A stretch of 61,506 nt of DNA from JABCPE02 sp963516675 (GCA_963516675.1 CAUQBH010000013.1:1-61506); one strand, 5' to 3'; shown: positions 1 to 8,319, numbered from the stretch's first letter. The notes: generated from the letters alone by a model not told the origin. Program-made: numbers and translations.

Positions 1-110
1 ACACCTATCGCTATGATAATCACGGCAATTGGATAGAGAAACGCATCGAATACTCTAAACGCTACACAAACCTGATAGTAGAAAGAACAATAGAATATTA
101 CCCTATATAA
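1..110 (+). CDS. C-terminal end of a YD/RHS-like protein (partial)
   Basis: An open frame runs from base 3 to the TAA at 108-110, and its start lies before the window. The 35 visible residues include YRYDNHGNW and a basic tail ending in YYPI. This resembles the YD-repeat or RHS-like C-termini common in secreted Bacteroidetes proteins. The next gene starts 5 bases downstream and encodes a SUKH-type immunity protein, which fits a polymorphic-toxin or accessory neighbourhood. The piece is too short to tell whether it is intact or a remnant. Confidence 0.5.
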   Translation, partial: TYRYDNHGNWIEKRIEYSKRYTNLIVERTIEYYPI

Positions 111-115
111 ATAGT

Positions 116-760
116 ATGAATAAAGAAAACATATTTACCCAAATCCGAACGCTCTTTAGTATAGAGGAGGATTGTGGTTTTACAGAAGCTGAAATGCAGC
201 CGTTTTTCGGCGTGGTGGAGCAAATGCCACAGCTGTTATATGACTATTACACCACTTTGGGAAAGCATCAGGCTTTGAATCAAACGCAAGATAATTTGAT
301 AACTCCCAAATCTAACCTTACTCTTTTTAACAATCCAGACTATTTTGTTTTTTATACAGAAAATCAAAATTGTTGCTTGTGGGCAATCGCAAAGGAAGAT
401 TTAGGCGAAGAAAACCCTAAAGTATATGTTAGCTATAACCAAAAAGAATGGCAGGTGGAATGCGATACATTATCTGAATTTTTGTTGGCTATGGCTCACT
501 TGCAGGCGGTATTTGCTTTGCCTTATACTTATGAAGGTTTTAAATTCATTACTTCCGAAGATTTGACAGCTATAAAATCCCATTTTCCCAAAAAACCTTT
601 CGCTATACGCCATTGGTTACAAGGGGTGGAGTTCTATGGCGGGGCTACTGACAGCATAGTAGTATTGGATGGGGGTGAGCAGTTGGTGTATGCGTCCTCA
701 TCAGAAAGTTCCTTTGAGGAGATGGATGATTTTTTAAAAGATATAGGAGAGGAAATGTAA
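116..760 (+). CDS. SMI1/KNR4 (SUKH) family protein, probable immunity protein
   Basis: A soluble protein of 214 residues with no signal peptide. The N-terminal half has the SUKH pattern: LLYDYYTTLGKH near residue 40, then a turn with P and L, then VFYTENQN followed by CLWAI. SUKH proteins are known mainly as immunity proteins that neutralise contact-dependent or RHS/polymorphic toxins in the cytoplasm. The gene lies 5 bases after the end of a YD/RHS-like frame, and two more small soluble proteins follow. No toxin domain is visible in the window, so the partner may lie upstream or be lost. Family assignment is good; the immunity role is inferred from family and context. Confidence 0.7.
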   Translation: MNKENIFTQIRTLFSIEEDCGFTEAEMQPFFGVVEQMPQLLYDYYTTLGKHQALNQTQDNLITPKSNLTLFNNPDYFVFYTENQNCCLWAIAKEDLGEENPKVYVSYNQKEWQVECDTLSEFLLAMAHLQAVFALPYTYEGFKFITSEDLTAIKSHFPKKPFAIRHWLQGVEFYGGATDSIVVLDGGEQLVYASSSESSFEEMDDFLKDIGEEM

Positions 761-800
761 GATTTGAGAAAAACAGTCATAAAAAGAATTTTAATAAAAA

Positions 801-1229
801 ATGAACAGCACAAAATCTATATCATTTTTAGATACTGAGAATGGAGATTTTTCCCTTATAAATGGAGTAGTGATTTCTTCTAAAATTACTTTTTCTGCAC
901 TCAGAGAGCAGTTTCCTGATAATGATATTTGGGATGTGGGGACAGGGTTTTATTGGATTTATTTTGAAAAATGTCTTTTTGAGGGAAAAGAGTTTGATGT
1001 TTCTATTTGTTTTGAAGGAGAAAAACTCGAAACGATATTTTTTTCTATGAAAGAAAGATACACACCTTGGGAAAACTGGACAGAGGAATATGAACTCCAA
1101 ACTGAAAAACTGTATAAAAAATGGCTTACAGCACACATAGGGAAGGAGTGGGAGTTTGTTTGGGGAGAGGTGGGAGCCGCTTTTGATAGGAAAGGAGGAA
1201 GGACAGATATGTGGGTCAGTTATATTTGA
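801..1229 (+). CDS. Small acidic protein of unknown family, immunity-like by context
   Basis: A protein of 142 residues, Trp-rich and acidic, without signal peptide or membrane segment. Visible features are WDVGTGFYWIYFEK near residue 45, a cluster of aromatic residues at 88-110, and a C-terminal KEWEFVWGEVGAAFDRKGG stretch. I do not recognise the family. It sits 40 bases after the SUKH gene and before a DUF695 gene, all on one strand, so it could belong to an immunity-gene array. An opposing frame of similar length covers it but has poor composition and is taken as a shadow. Confidence 0.55.
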   Translation: MNSTKSISFLDTENGDFSLINGVVISSKITFSALREQFPDNDIWDVGTGFYWIYFEKCLFEGKEFDVSICFEGEKLETIFFSMKERYTPWENWTEEYELQTEKLYKKWLTAHIGKEWEFVWGEVGAAFDRKGGRTDMWVSYI

Positions 1230-1277
1230 TTTGCATAAAATACAAAAAAAATGTAATTTTAGCAAAAAAATAAAAAC

Positions 1278-2042
1278 ATGAGTATAAATAGTAACTATGA
1301 AGTTCCACAAAATTGGGATTTCTTTTTCTGCCGAGTTGAGGGAAAACCAGCCTCTGTAAGAGTGAATTTAGCCCTAAGACAGATAGCTCCAGTTGAGGGA
1401 TATAAATACCGCTTGAACTTTCTTATCAAAATGCAAAACCCTACGCCAGAGGGCATGTCTTCTAATGAGGAATATCCTGTTTTGTGTGATATAGAGGATG
1501 CTATTTCAGGGAAAGCAGAGCAGATGGGTGCTATCTCAGCAGGAGCTGTGAAATCAGGTGGAATTCTAGAACTTATCTATTATACCAATCTTTCTGAGGG
1601 GCTTTCAGAGGCTTGTGTAGATGAGTTGGCTGCTTTTGAGGGGTATCAGTATAAGAGTTATTTTGAGGAAGACCCAGAGTGGAAGGATTATTTTGAATTC
1701 CTATTCCCAGACCCATACTCTTACCAATCAATGCAAAATAGAAAAGTAGTAATGCAGTTAGAAGAAAATGGGGATAATCTAGATGCTCCGCGAGAAATAG
1801 ACCATTGGATTTATTTTGATAATGAACAGAGCCGGGCACAATATGTGGAAAAAGTAATAAGAAAAGGCTACAAAGTGGTTTCAGAAGACTTCATAGAGGA
1901 AGGAAATTCTCACCATTTTCAGCTGCATATTGTAAGACAAGATTGTCCACATGAAATAGATGAGATAGTCTGGGAACTGAAAGAACTAGCCGATAATTAT
2001 GATGCCTACTATGACGGCTGGGAAAGCGTGATAGTAAAATAA
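1278..2042 (+). CDS. DUF695 + RraB-like two-domain protein
   Basis: 254 residues. The N-terminal part (about 1-140) matches the DUF695 pattern: NWDFFFCRVEGKPASVRVNL near the start, then LIYYT. The C-terminal part (about 170-254) matches the RraB/DUF1260 type: HWIYFDNEQSRAQYVEKVI, then GYKV and a FQLHIVRQD strand. RraB of enterobacteria inhibits RNase E. In Bacteroidetes this domain pair is of unknown function, and such proteins are often found beside immunity genes. Cytoplasmic, with no signal peptide. An AT-rich gap of 48 bases before the ATG holds TAATTTTA, a weak match to the Bacteroidetes -7 element. Confidence 0.7.
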   Translation: MSINSNYEVPQNWDFFFCRVEGKPASVRVNLALRQIAPVEGYKYRLNFLIKMQNPTPEGMSSNEEYPVLCDIEDAISGKAEQMGAISAGAVKSGGILELIYYTNLSEGLSEACVDELAAFEGYQYKSYFEEDPEWKDYFEFLFPDPYSYQSMQNRKVVMQLEENGDNLDAPREIDHWIYFDNEQSRAQYVEKVIRKGYKVVSEDFIEEGNSHHFQLHIVRQDCPHEIDEIVWELKELADNYDAYYDGWESVIVK

Positions 2043-2153
2043 AATGTAAATATCAAAGCCAAAAGAGCCTTGTCTTTCAATATTATTATCAAATTGAAGA
2101 AGTTTTTTGAAAATTAAGGAAAATATTAATTTTTATTACCTTATCGTTTCCAT

Positions 2154-2852
2154 ATGAAGTTATTATTTTCAGCTGTTGTTTTAGGAATTACAGGATTTGA
2201 TCCGCTTGGGATTCCTATTATAATAGGAGCTTTGTCAGCAAATGCTGATAAAAAAGCTATTACAACTTTCACACTTACCGTTTTATTTGGAAGCGTTATT
2301 AGTGGTACCTTTATGTCTATCTTTTTGGGGAATAATATCTCTTTCCTCTCCAATTTTTTTGGTCTCCTTCCTAATTATGTCTGGGTAGTATTGAATATAT
2401 TATTAATTTTAGGCCTATCTTATTGGTTAATAAAAAGATTAATATCAGAAAATAATAAAAAGAAAGAAATAAAAACCTCATCAGGCTGGTCACAGATGGA
2501 TATGTTTGTCACAGGGCTTCTTTTTACCTTGTCAGCCTTTCCTGATCCCGCTTTTATATCTTTAGTTGTGTTGTGCGGGCATAATGGAAACCTAATAGTT
2601 ACCATCATAGCCTTTACTATTTGGATTTTAATCAGCCAGTTTCCTATATTTTTGTTCAATATAGCCATTATCAATAATTGTGGAGAGGAATTCATCAGTA
2701 AACTTGAGGTAATCAAACAAAAATATGGTAGATTATTCGAGCAGATTATAAATACAGCAATAGTAATTATTATTTTAGTATTTATTTTTAATTTAATTAG
2801 TTTCTATTTTACTAAAACATGGATGATAAAAGAAGATTTATTCTTTAAATAA
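2154..2852 (+). CDS. Polytopic inner-membrane protein, GAP/LysE-like
   Basis: 232 residues with about six hydrophobic segments (roughly 1-25, 40-65, 75-95, 120-140, 150-175 and 200-222) and a lysine-rich cytoplasmic loop at 97-110. DPLGIP near residue 20 and FPDPAFISLV near 130 form an internal two-fold pattern, as in the LysE/GAP exporter superfamily. That suggests a small-molecule exporter, but no substrate can be named. It stands alone between the accessory patch and a terminator at 2983-3018. Membrane location is clear; the family call is tentative. Confidence 0.5.
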   Translation: MKLLFSAVVLGITGFDPLGIPIIIGALSANADKKAITTFTLTVLFGSVISGTFMSIFLGNNISFLSNFFGLLPNYVWVVLNILLILGLSYWLIKRLISENNKKKEIKTSSGWSQMDMFVTGLLFTLSAFPDPAFISLVVLCGHNGNLIVTIIAFTIWILISQFPIFLFNIAIINNCGEEFISKLEVIKQKYGRLFEQIINTAIVIIILVFIFNLISFYFTKTWMIKEDLFFK

Positions 2853-2878
2853 AAAAGTTAAAACAAATTTAACTCTAT

Positions 2879-2974
2879 ATGAAAAGAGCACCATTCAAAG
2901 GGAAAAACTGGTTATTCTTTCACAAAATTACAGCAGAAAGCGAAAGATTAGTTGCGCAGATAAAAAGCCTATAA
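2879..2974 (+). CDS. Possible 31-residue basic peptide
   Basis: An ATG 27 bases after the preceding gene opens 31 codons ending at TAA 2972-2974, directly before a strong hairpin terminator. The product is basic and amphipathic, with MKRAPFKGKNWLFFHKI at the start and no signal peptide. Position before the terminator and normal-looking codons are the only support. It could equally be 3' untranslated sequence. Confidence 0.25.
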   Translation: MKRAPFKGKNWLFFHKITAESERLVAQIKSL

Positions 2975-2982
2975 TGCTAAAA

Positions 2983-3018
2983 AAATATCCCTTTTCTGAA
3001 ATAGAGAAGGGATTTTTA
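2983..3018. terminator. Bidirectional terminator
   Basis: A hairpin with arms ATCCCTTTTCT and AGAGAAGGGAT (one G-U pair) and a 5-base loop. An A-run precedes it and a T-run follows, so it can end transcripts from both sides: the + strand membrane gene and the - strand DUF488 gene. Confidence 0.8.
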
Positions 3019-3024
3019 TAAACT

Positions 3025-3378
3025 TTAATTGGGTAATTTAGAAAGCAGAAAATCCCTGAGAATAGGAAGGTGGCATTTCTTTATTTCCTTGGCAGCAGTG
3101 AGGAGGGTAAGGACTTTTTTGTCATGAACAAGCTCCAAAAAGGCATCTACAGCGGTGTTTTGTTCCAGCTCGTTTTGGTAATCGCTGCTAAAAGTATCAA
3201 AATCCAGTGTCTGGTGATAGGTTTTCCGTAGAAGTGTGGAGGGAGCGATTTCTTTTGCCCAAAAATCAAAATCCAAATCTTCTTTTTTGATGCCGCGAGG
3301 CCAAAGGCGGTCAGACAGCACGCGGAAGCCATCGGTTTCATCAGGGATTTCGTAAACTCTTTTTAGGTTGATAAGCAT
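3025..3378 (-). CDS. DUF488 family protein
   Basis: 117 residues. The diagnostic DUF488 stretch is present: RVYEIPDETDGFRVLSDRLW followed by PRGIKKEDL and then WAKEIAPS. The C-terminal part, VLTLLTAAKE with a late HLPILRDFL, also fits the family (YeaO-like). Its biochemical role is not established. Single cytoplasmic domain of normal length. It is a single-gene unit that converges on the membrane-protein gene and diverges from purH. TATTTTTA upstream on the - strand is a near-consensus -7 element. Confidence 0.85.
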   Translation of the reverse strand: MLINLKRVYEIPDETDGFRVLSDRLWPRGIKKEDLDFDFWAKEIAPSTLLRKTYHQTLDFDTFSSDYQNELEQNTAVDAFLELVHDKKVLTLLTAAKEIKKCHLPILRDFLLSKLPN

Positions 3379-3450
3379 TTTTACTAAAATTTTTATTCGT
3401 AAAAATATGAATATTTAATTCTAAAATTTACATTAACCAATTATTATTTT

Positions 3451-3458
3451 TAATTTTG
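3451..3458 (+). promoter_or_regulatory. -7 element upstream of purH
   Basis: TAATTTTG matches the Bacteroidetes sigma-A -7 consensus TAnnTTTG, 19 bases before the purH ATG. No clear -33 TTG is visible at the usual distance. Confidence 0.6.
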
Positions 3459-3476
3459 TGAAACTTAAATTTAACT

Positions 3477-4991
3477 ATGAAAAAAAGAGTCTTAATCAGT
3501 GTTTCGGACAAGAGCGGACTTACGGAATTCGCTCAGTTCTTAGAAAAAAACAATTACCAACTTATTTCCACAGGCGGAACTTTCAAACATCTGAAAGATG
3601 CTGGGCTTAGTCCTATTCAGATAGATGAGATTACGAATTTTCCAGAAATGCTGGACGGTAGGGTAAAAACGCTTCACCCAAAAGTGCATGGAGGACTTCT
3701 CGCTGTGCGTGATAATAAAGAGCACATGGACACAGTAGCCGAGCATGGAATAGAGCTGATAGATATGGTGGTGGTCAATCTTTATCCATTTTTCGAAAAT
3801 GCAGGGAAGAATATTCCTTTGGATGAAAAGGTGGAGTTTATCGATATAGGAGGGCCATCTATGCTTCGTTCAGCAGCAAAAAATTTCAAATCTGTGACAG
3901 TCATTACCAATGTAGAAGATTACGCGAAAGTAAAATCTGAAATAGAAACTTCGGGCAATACTACTTTGGAAACCCGTAAAACCCTTGCAGGAAAGGTTTT
4001 TAACCTTACTTCTGCCTATGATGCGGCTATTTCCAAAATGCTTTTGGAGGAGGAATATCCGCAGTATCTGAACGCTTCTTACAAGAAAGTTTCGGATCTG
4101 AGATATGGCGAAAATCCACACCAGTCCGCGGCATATTATGTTTCAACAGTGGAAAATGGAGCGATGAAAGATTTTGAACAGCTGGGAGGAAAGGAACTTT
4201 CGTTCAACAATCTTCGCGATATGGATTTGTGCTGGAAAGTAGTAAATGAATTTAAAAACGAAATGGCGTGCTGCGCCGTAAAACACTCTACGCCGTGTGG
4301 TGTAGCCATCGGAAATTCTGCGGTGGAAACTTACACTAAAACCTTTGAGTGCGACCCTGTTTCTATTTTCGGAGGTATTGTGGCGATGAACTACAAGGTG
4401 GATGCTGCCACAGCGGAGGAACTTGGGAAGACTTTCCTTGAAATCGTGATGGCAGTAGATTTTGAGGAGAAAGCCTTGGAAATCCTTAGACAAAAGAAAA
4501 ATCTTAGAATTATTAAAATTAAAAACCTTATTTCGGACAAACAAACTTGGGTGAAAATAGATGGCGGACTGCTGGTGCAGGACTGCGATAATCAGTTTTC
4601 GGAGGAAATAAAAACCGTAACCGAAAAACAACTTACTGAGGAACAGAGAAAAGCCCTGCTCTTCGCACAGCGAGTGGTGAAATATGTGAAATCCAATGCG
4701 ATAGTAGTTTCTAACGGAACACAGGCGCTGGGAATCGGTGGCGGACAGGTCAATAGAATCTGGGCGACACAGCAGGCGGTGGAAAGAGCCAAAGAGAAAT
4801 TCGGCGGAGAGCTGGTTCTGGCTTCGGATGCCTTTTTCCCGTTCCGCGATGTGGTGGATTTCTGTGCAGAAAAAGACATAAAAGCCATTATACAGCCAGG
4901 TGGAAGCATCAAGGATGAAGAAAGCATAGAGGCTGCCAATCAGCACGGCATCCCGATGCTGCTCACAGGAATGAGGCACTTTTTACACTAA
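3477..4991 (+). CDS. purH: Bifunctional AICAR formyltransferase / IMP cyclohydrolase
   Basis: 504 residues, close to the usual 510-530. It carries out the last two steps of de novo purine synthesis: AICAR to FAICAR with 10-formyl-THF, then ring closure to IMP. The N-terminal cyclohydrolase (MGS-like) domain shows SVSDKSGL, LISTGGTFKHLKDAG and GRVKTLHPKVHGG (residues 7-75). The transformylase domain shows the catalytic KHSTPCG around 268 and, at the end, ASDAFFPFRD, IIQPGGSIKDEES and the terminal GMRHFLH. It has its own -7 element upstream and a strong terminator downstream, so it is probably monocistronic. Confidence 0.97.
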   Translation: MKKRVLISVSDKSGLTEFAQFLEKNNYQLISTGGTFKHLKDAGLSPIQIDEITNFPEMLDGRVKTLHPKVHGGLLAVRDNKEHMDTVAEHGIELIDMVVVNLYPFFENAGKNIPLDEKVEFIDIGGPSMLRSAAKNFKSVTVITNVEDYAKVKSEIETSGNTTLETRKTLAGKVFNLTSAYDAAISKMLLEEEYPQYLNASYKKVSDLRYGENPHQSAAYYVSTVENGAMKDFEQLGGKELSFNNLRDMDLCWKVVNEFKNEMACCAVKHSTPCGVAIGNSAVETYTKTFECDPVSIFGGIVAMNYKVDAATAEELGKTFLEIVMAVDFEEKALEILRQKKNLRIIKIKNLISDKQTWVKIDGGLLVQDCDNQFSEEIKTVTEKQLTEEQRKALLFAQRVVKYVKSNAIVVSNGTQALGIGGGQVNRIWATQQAVERAKEKFGGELVLASDAFFPFRDVVDFCAEKDIKAIIQPGGSIKDEESIEAANQHGIPMLLTGMRHFLH

Positions 4992-5005
4992 AAAATATAT
5001 TTTAT

Positions 5006-5046
5006 AAATCTGAGAATTTTCATGTTCTCAGATTTTTGTTTTTTGC
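5006..5046 (+). terminator. Terminator of purH
   Basis: A perfect 11-bp stem, AAATCTGAGAA with TTCTCAGATTT, an 8-base loop, then TTGTTTTTT. It overlaps the earliest in-frame ATG (5036) of the next gene, which argues for the later start at 5096. Confidence 0.9.
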
Positions 5047-5095
5047 GATTATTCGTTATCTATGCAAGAATAAGGTAGATTTAATTTTTTTAAAG

Positions 5096-5614
5096 ATGAA
5101 AAAAGCTGTATTTGTGTTTGTTTTGCTGTGTTTCCAGATGCTTTTCGGACAGGAGAAAGATGTCTTAAAAATAGACTGGCCAGAGGAATATAAAATGAAA
5201 AAAGCTTTAGATATAGAAGATGAAAAGACTCGCTTTATGATGTTTGTTCCCGAAAACGAAACTATAGATAACTGGACTATATTAGGAAGTTTGGTTTCTT
5301 ATAAAAAGACAAAAGCTCCTAACATAGATATTATTATAAAATCTTATGAAGAAACCTTTTTGAAGGAGGAGCCTTCAGCGAAACTTACAATTTTAGAAAA
5401 AAATGATAGAGCAGAAAACATTTGGGCGCTTTTCAAGATAGAAGCACCATCTGTTTCTAAAAAATCAAAACTTGAAGCTCAATTAGTATATGTGATACAA
5501 GGAGAAGATGATATTCATAATGTTTTTGTTATGATAAAAGAAAAAACACTTTCCCAAAAGTTTGTAAAAAAGTGGAGTAAAATTTTCAAAGAAAGTAAAT
5601 TGATAAATGAATAA
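5096..5614 (+). CDS. Secreted protein of unknown function, tandem paralogue 1
   Basis: 172 residues from the chosen ATG. That start gives a clean signal peptide (MKKAVFVFVLLCFQMLFG, cleavage near Q), whereas the earlier in-frame ATG at 5036 lies inside the purH terminator. The mature part begins DVLKIDWPEEYKMKK and ends LSQKFVKKWSKIFKESK. The next gene has the same layout, so the two are a tandem duplication. The family is not recognised; the product is probably periplasmic. The gap to the second copy is 12 bases, suggesting cotranscription. Confidence 0.7.
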   Translation: MKKAVFVFVLLCFQMLFGQEKDVLKIDWPEEYKMKKALDIEDEKTRFMMFVPENETIDNWTILGSLVSYKKTKAPNIDIIIKSYEETFLKEEPSAKLTILEKNDRAENIWALFKIEAPSVSKKSKLEAQLVYVIQGEDDIHNVFVMIKEKTLSQKFVKKWSKIFKESKLINE

Positions 5615-5626
5615 AATTTTAATAAA

Positions 5627-6169
5627 ATGAAAAAGTTAATTTTTTTATGTTTGGTATTATTCTCAGGAATGTTTTTTGGGCAGGAAATAGAGGAAATATT
5701 GGAAGTTCCTTGGCCAAAAGAACAAAAGTGGAAACAGCTCTATGATAAAAAAGGATTAACCAGCCGATTAGTGGCATATCTTCCCGATAAAGAAAACGAA
5801 AACAACTGGTCTATAAAGGGAAGAATACTCTATCTGTACTATGCTGCAGAAAACGATGTGGCAGATGTCATAGATACTTATAAAGATACTTTTGAGAATA
5901 ATGCTTCTGATGCCAAAATGAAAGTTTTGGAAATAAGCAAAAACAGAAAAAAAGCGATTTTCAAAGTGGAAAATATACAGTCAGAAAAACTTCCACATAA
6001 GCAGGAATCCGAATTATATTATGTTTTTATGGGATATGATACGGTCTGTATAGTCTTTGTATCGGTGAAAGAAAAGAAACTTTCCAAAGAATTTGTCAAA
6101 AAATGGTCAGAAATCTTCAAAAACAGCAAGTATTCTTACCGAGAAATAAAAGAAAAAACTGATGAATAA
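5627..6169 (+). CDS. Secreted protein of unknown function, tandem paralogue 2
   Basis: 180 residues with a signal peptide (MKKLIFLCLVLFSGMFFG, then Q). It is alignable with the previous gene over its whole length: VPWPKEQKWK against IDWPEEYKMK, YLPDKENENNWSIKG against FVPENETIDNWTILG, and LSKEFVKKWSEIFKNSK against LSQKFVKKWSKIFKESK. It has no recognisable domain and no catalytic motif. A terminator at 6194-6223 closes the two-gene unit. The divergence between copies suggests an old duplication. Confidence 0.7.
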   Translation: MKKLIFLCLVLFSGMFFGQEIEEILEVPWPKEQKWKQLYDKKGLTSRLVAYLPDKENENNWSIKGRILYLYYAAENDVADVIDTYKDTFENNASDAKMKVLEISKNRKKAIFKVENIQSEKLPHKQESELYYVFMGYDTVCIVFVSVKEKKLSKEFVKKWSEIFKNSKYSYREIKEKTDE

Positions 6170-6193
6170 AGGTTTTTATAAAGCATTAAAATG

Positions 6194-6223
6194 AAAATTA
6201 GCCTTTTTAGGGCTAATTTTTTT
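6194..6223 (+). terminator. Terminator after the paralogue pair
   Basis: The stem AAAATTAGCC with GGCTAATTTT and a 7-base loop is followed by more T residues. It ends the 5096-6169 transcription unit. Confidence 0.85.
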
Positions 6224-6235
6224 ATGAATATTTTC

Positions 6236-6262
6236 TTGTTTTTTATGATTTTTTTAACTTTG
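6236..6262 (+). promoter_or_regulatory. Promoter of the PCMD-barrel pair
   Basis: TTG at 6236-6238 and TAACTTTG at 6255-6262 (spacer 16) resemble the Bacteroidetes -33/-7 pair. The resulting 5' UTR is about 80 bases and contains a small stem, AAAAGTC with GACTTTT, at 6292-6312. Confidence 0.6.
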
Positions 6263-6348
6263 CACTCTCATTTCTTTAAGAAGTGTAAAATAAAAGTCGT
6301 TCTATGACTTTTGGAACTCTTAAAATTTAACAAAAAATTATAAATAAA

Positions 6349-7440
6349 ATGAAATTAAGTAGATTTATTCCTGCTGTGGTGCTATCCGTGGGGCTTTTGT
6401 TCAGCTCTTGTATCCGCGAAGAAGCACCCAATATGGAAGCCGACATTGAAAGTGTAACAATTGCTAATGCAGAGAGTTTGTTACAAACAGAGCCTGTGAT
6501 AGAGAGTAATAACATTACTTTCAGAATGAAAACATTTTCTGGAAGTTATAAATTTGCTCCAGAATTTAAGCTGTCAGATGGAGCAACTATCTCTCCAGCA
6601 AGTGGGATAGAGTTGGATTTCACGCAGCCACAGACTTATACAGTAACTTCTCAAGATGGAGCGTGGAGCAGGCAATATGTGGTTTCTTTCATCACTGATG
6701 AAAATGCCTTTATTACTAGTTATTCTTTTGAAAATATGGAAGAAGATGCAACTAATAAGTATCACAAATTCTATGAACTTATTAATGGGCAAAAACTATA
6801 TAACTGGAGTAGTGGTAATGATGGTTTTACTTTAGTTAATTCAGGTGGAAAAGCTGATACATACCCTACTTTCCAAATTGCTGATGGATATAGTGGTAAT
6901 GCTGTAAGAATGATTACAAGAAGTACAGGTTTTCTTGGATCTATGTTTGGTTCACCTATAGCGGCTGGAAGTTTTTTCTTGGGATATTTTAAATTTGCAT
7001 ATCCTGCCATTAAATCTACAAGATTTGGTATTCCATATAATTATAATAAAGCTCCCAAAGCTATCACAGGATATTTCAAATATGCTGCAGGAACTGGGCT
7101 TACTAAAAAGGATAGAAGCAGCACATTAACTAAGGATACTTGGAATGCCTATGCCATCTTATTTGAGAAATCTGATGTAGATAACTATTTATTAGGAGAC
7201 CACAACTTTGCTGATGCGAGAATCGTAAGTATCGCTAAACTAAAAGATGAGGATAGAAAAGAGGCAAGTGAGTGGACAAGATTTGAAATTCCTTTTGAGC
7301 TTGTGAGTGGAAAATCCTTTGACCCTACCAAAAAATATATGTATACTATAGTCTTTACATCTAGTATAGAAGGAGATAAATTTAATGGTGCGGTAGGAAG
7401 TACATTGGATATTGATGAGGTAAAAATCATTACAGAATAA
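6349..7440 (+). CDS. PCMD-domain lipoprotein
   Basis: 363 residues. A lipoprotein signal ends in LLFSSC, giving a lipidated Cys21. It is followed by an Ig-like sandwich (about 30-120, with ADIESVTIANAES and VTSQDGAWSRQYVVSF) and a C-terminal PCMD domain (putative carbohydrate-metabolism domain, about 125-360) starting at SFENMEEDATNKYHKF. Such lipoproteins are thought to act at the cell surface in glycan binding or breakdown, but the activity is not proven. The gene is followed 24 bases later by an outer-membrane barrel gene, so the two are probably one operon. Confidence 0.8.
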   Translation: MKLSRFIPAVVLSVGLLFSSCIREEAPNMEADIESVTIANAESLLQTEPVIESNNITFRMKTFSGSYKFAPEFKLSDGATISPASGIELDFTQPQTYTVTSQDGAWSRQYVVSFITDENAFITSYSFENMEEDATNKYHKFYELINGQKLYNWSSGNDGFTLVNSGGKADTYPTFQIADGYSGNAVRMITRSTGFLGSMFGSPIAAGSFFLGYFKFAYPAIKSTRFGIPYNYNKAPKAITGYFKYAAGTGLTKKDRSSTLTKDTWNAYAILFEKSDVDNYLLGDHNFADARIVSIAKLKDEDRKEASEWTRFEIPFELVSGKSFDPTKKYMYTIVFTSSIEGDKFNGAVGSTLDIDEVKIITE

Positions 7441-7464
7441 ATAATTTAAACAAGAAATAATCTA

Positions 7465-8232
7465 ATGAAAAAGATATTTTTAGCTGTTTTGGCTGCTTTT
7501 GGTATTAGTTCTTTTAGCTTTGCCCAAGAAAATGAGAATGGAAATTTTTTCACAAGGGATATGGAATATCAGGTAAAGGCTAATTTCAGCATAGGAGGAA
7601 GCACTCCGCTAGGTATCCCAAGGGAAATTAGAAAAATTACTCATTATAATCCTACTTTGGTTCTTGGATTAGAGGCGGATGCTACTAAATGGGTATCTGA
7701 TAATAAGAAATGGGGTATCCGAGTGGGAATCCGTACCGAAGGTAAGGGAATGAAAACAGAAGCGGTTGTAAAAGGCTACTTTACAGAGGTAATTCAAAAT
7801 GATGAAAAAATAAAGGGCTACTTTACAGGAACGGTAGAAACTGATATTAAAAATACTTATGTAACGATGCCTGTATCAGTGGTTTACAAGGTTTCTCCGA
7901 GATGGAAACTTTATGGAGGTCTGTATGCCAGCATTTTAGTTGATAAAAATTTTAGCGGTTATGTTTCTGATGGATACCTTCGCCAAGATACACCGATTGG
8001 GACAAAAGTTGTTTTTGAAAACGGAACAAAAGCAAACTATAACTTCTCTAATGATTTGAGATTATTCCAATGGGGAGGGCAGTTAGGAGCAGAATGGCAT
8101 CTGAACAAGCATTTCATTCTATTCCCAGAGCTGAACTACGGAATCAATGGAATATTTAAATCCGAATTTAAATCAATTAGTTTTGCGTTGCATAATATTT
8201 ACTTGAACTTAGGATTTGGATACAAATTTTAA
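7465..8232 (+). CDS. Outer-membrane beta-barrel (porin-like) protein
   Basis: 255 residues. It has a signal peptide (MKKIFLAVLAAFGISSFSFA, then Q) and then alternating amphipathic strands typical of PF13568-type barrels, ending in a strand with a terminal aromatic residue, NLGFGYKF. KLYGGLYASILVD and GGQLGAEWHLNKHF are typical barrel strands. It probably assembles in the outer membrane through Bam. Closest functional link: the PCMD lipoprotein directly upstream, transcribed together. No substrate can be inferred. Confidence 0.8.
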   Translation: MKKIFLAVLAAFGISSFSFAQENENGNFFTRDMEYQVKANFSIGGSTPLGIPREIRKITHYNPTLVLGLEADATKWVSDNKKWGIRVGIRTEGKGMKTEAVVKGYFTEVIQNDEKIKGYFTGTVETDIKNTYVTMPVSVVYKVSPRWKLYGGLYASILVDKNFSGYVSDGYLRQDTPIGTKVVFENGTKANYNFSNDLRLFQWGGQLGAEWHLNKHFILFPELNYGINGIFKSEFKSISFALHNIYLNLGFGYKF

Positions 8233-8257
8233 GATTAAATAATTAAGATTTTTTTAG

Positions 8258-8290
8258 AGCAGTTGGAAAATATTTTCTAACTGCTTTTTA
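8258..8290 (+). terminator. Terminator after the PCMD-barrel pair
   Basis: A long stem, AGCAGTTGGAAAATA with TATTTTCTAACTGCT (one G-U pair), is followed by TTTTTA. It lies directly before the priA promoter. Confidence 0.85.
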
Positions 8291-8296
8291 TTTCAT

Positions 8297-8304
8297 TATT
8301 TTTG
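8297..8304 (+). promoter_or_regulatory. -7 element upstream of priA
   Basis: TATTTTTG is a perfect TAnnTTTG. Its last three bases are the first possible TTG start of the priA frame (8302). That TTG therefore cannot be the initiator, which places the start at the next in-frame TTG, 8320. Confidence 0.7.
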
Positions 8305-8319
8305 CAAATAAAATCAAAT

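Noticed and set aside
828..1310. - strand frame of 160 codons opposite the 801-1229 gene
   Set aside because: Cys/Phe/Ile-rich shadow composition; it runs across the start of the next + strand gene.
4143..4979. Long open frame on the - strand inside purH (278 codons)
   Set aside because: It lies entirely within purH, has His/Ser/Phe-rich composition typical of antisense shadows and no recognisable motif.
8302..8319. TTG at 8302 as the priA start
   Set aside because: It is part of the TATTTTTG -7 element, so it would not be in the transcript.
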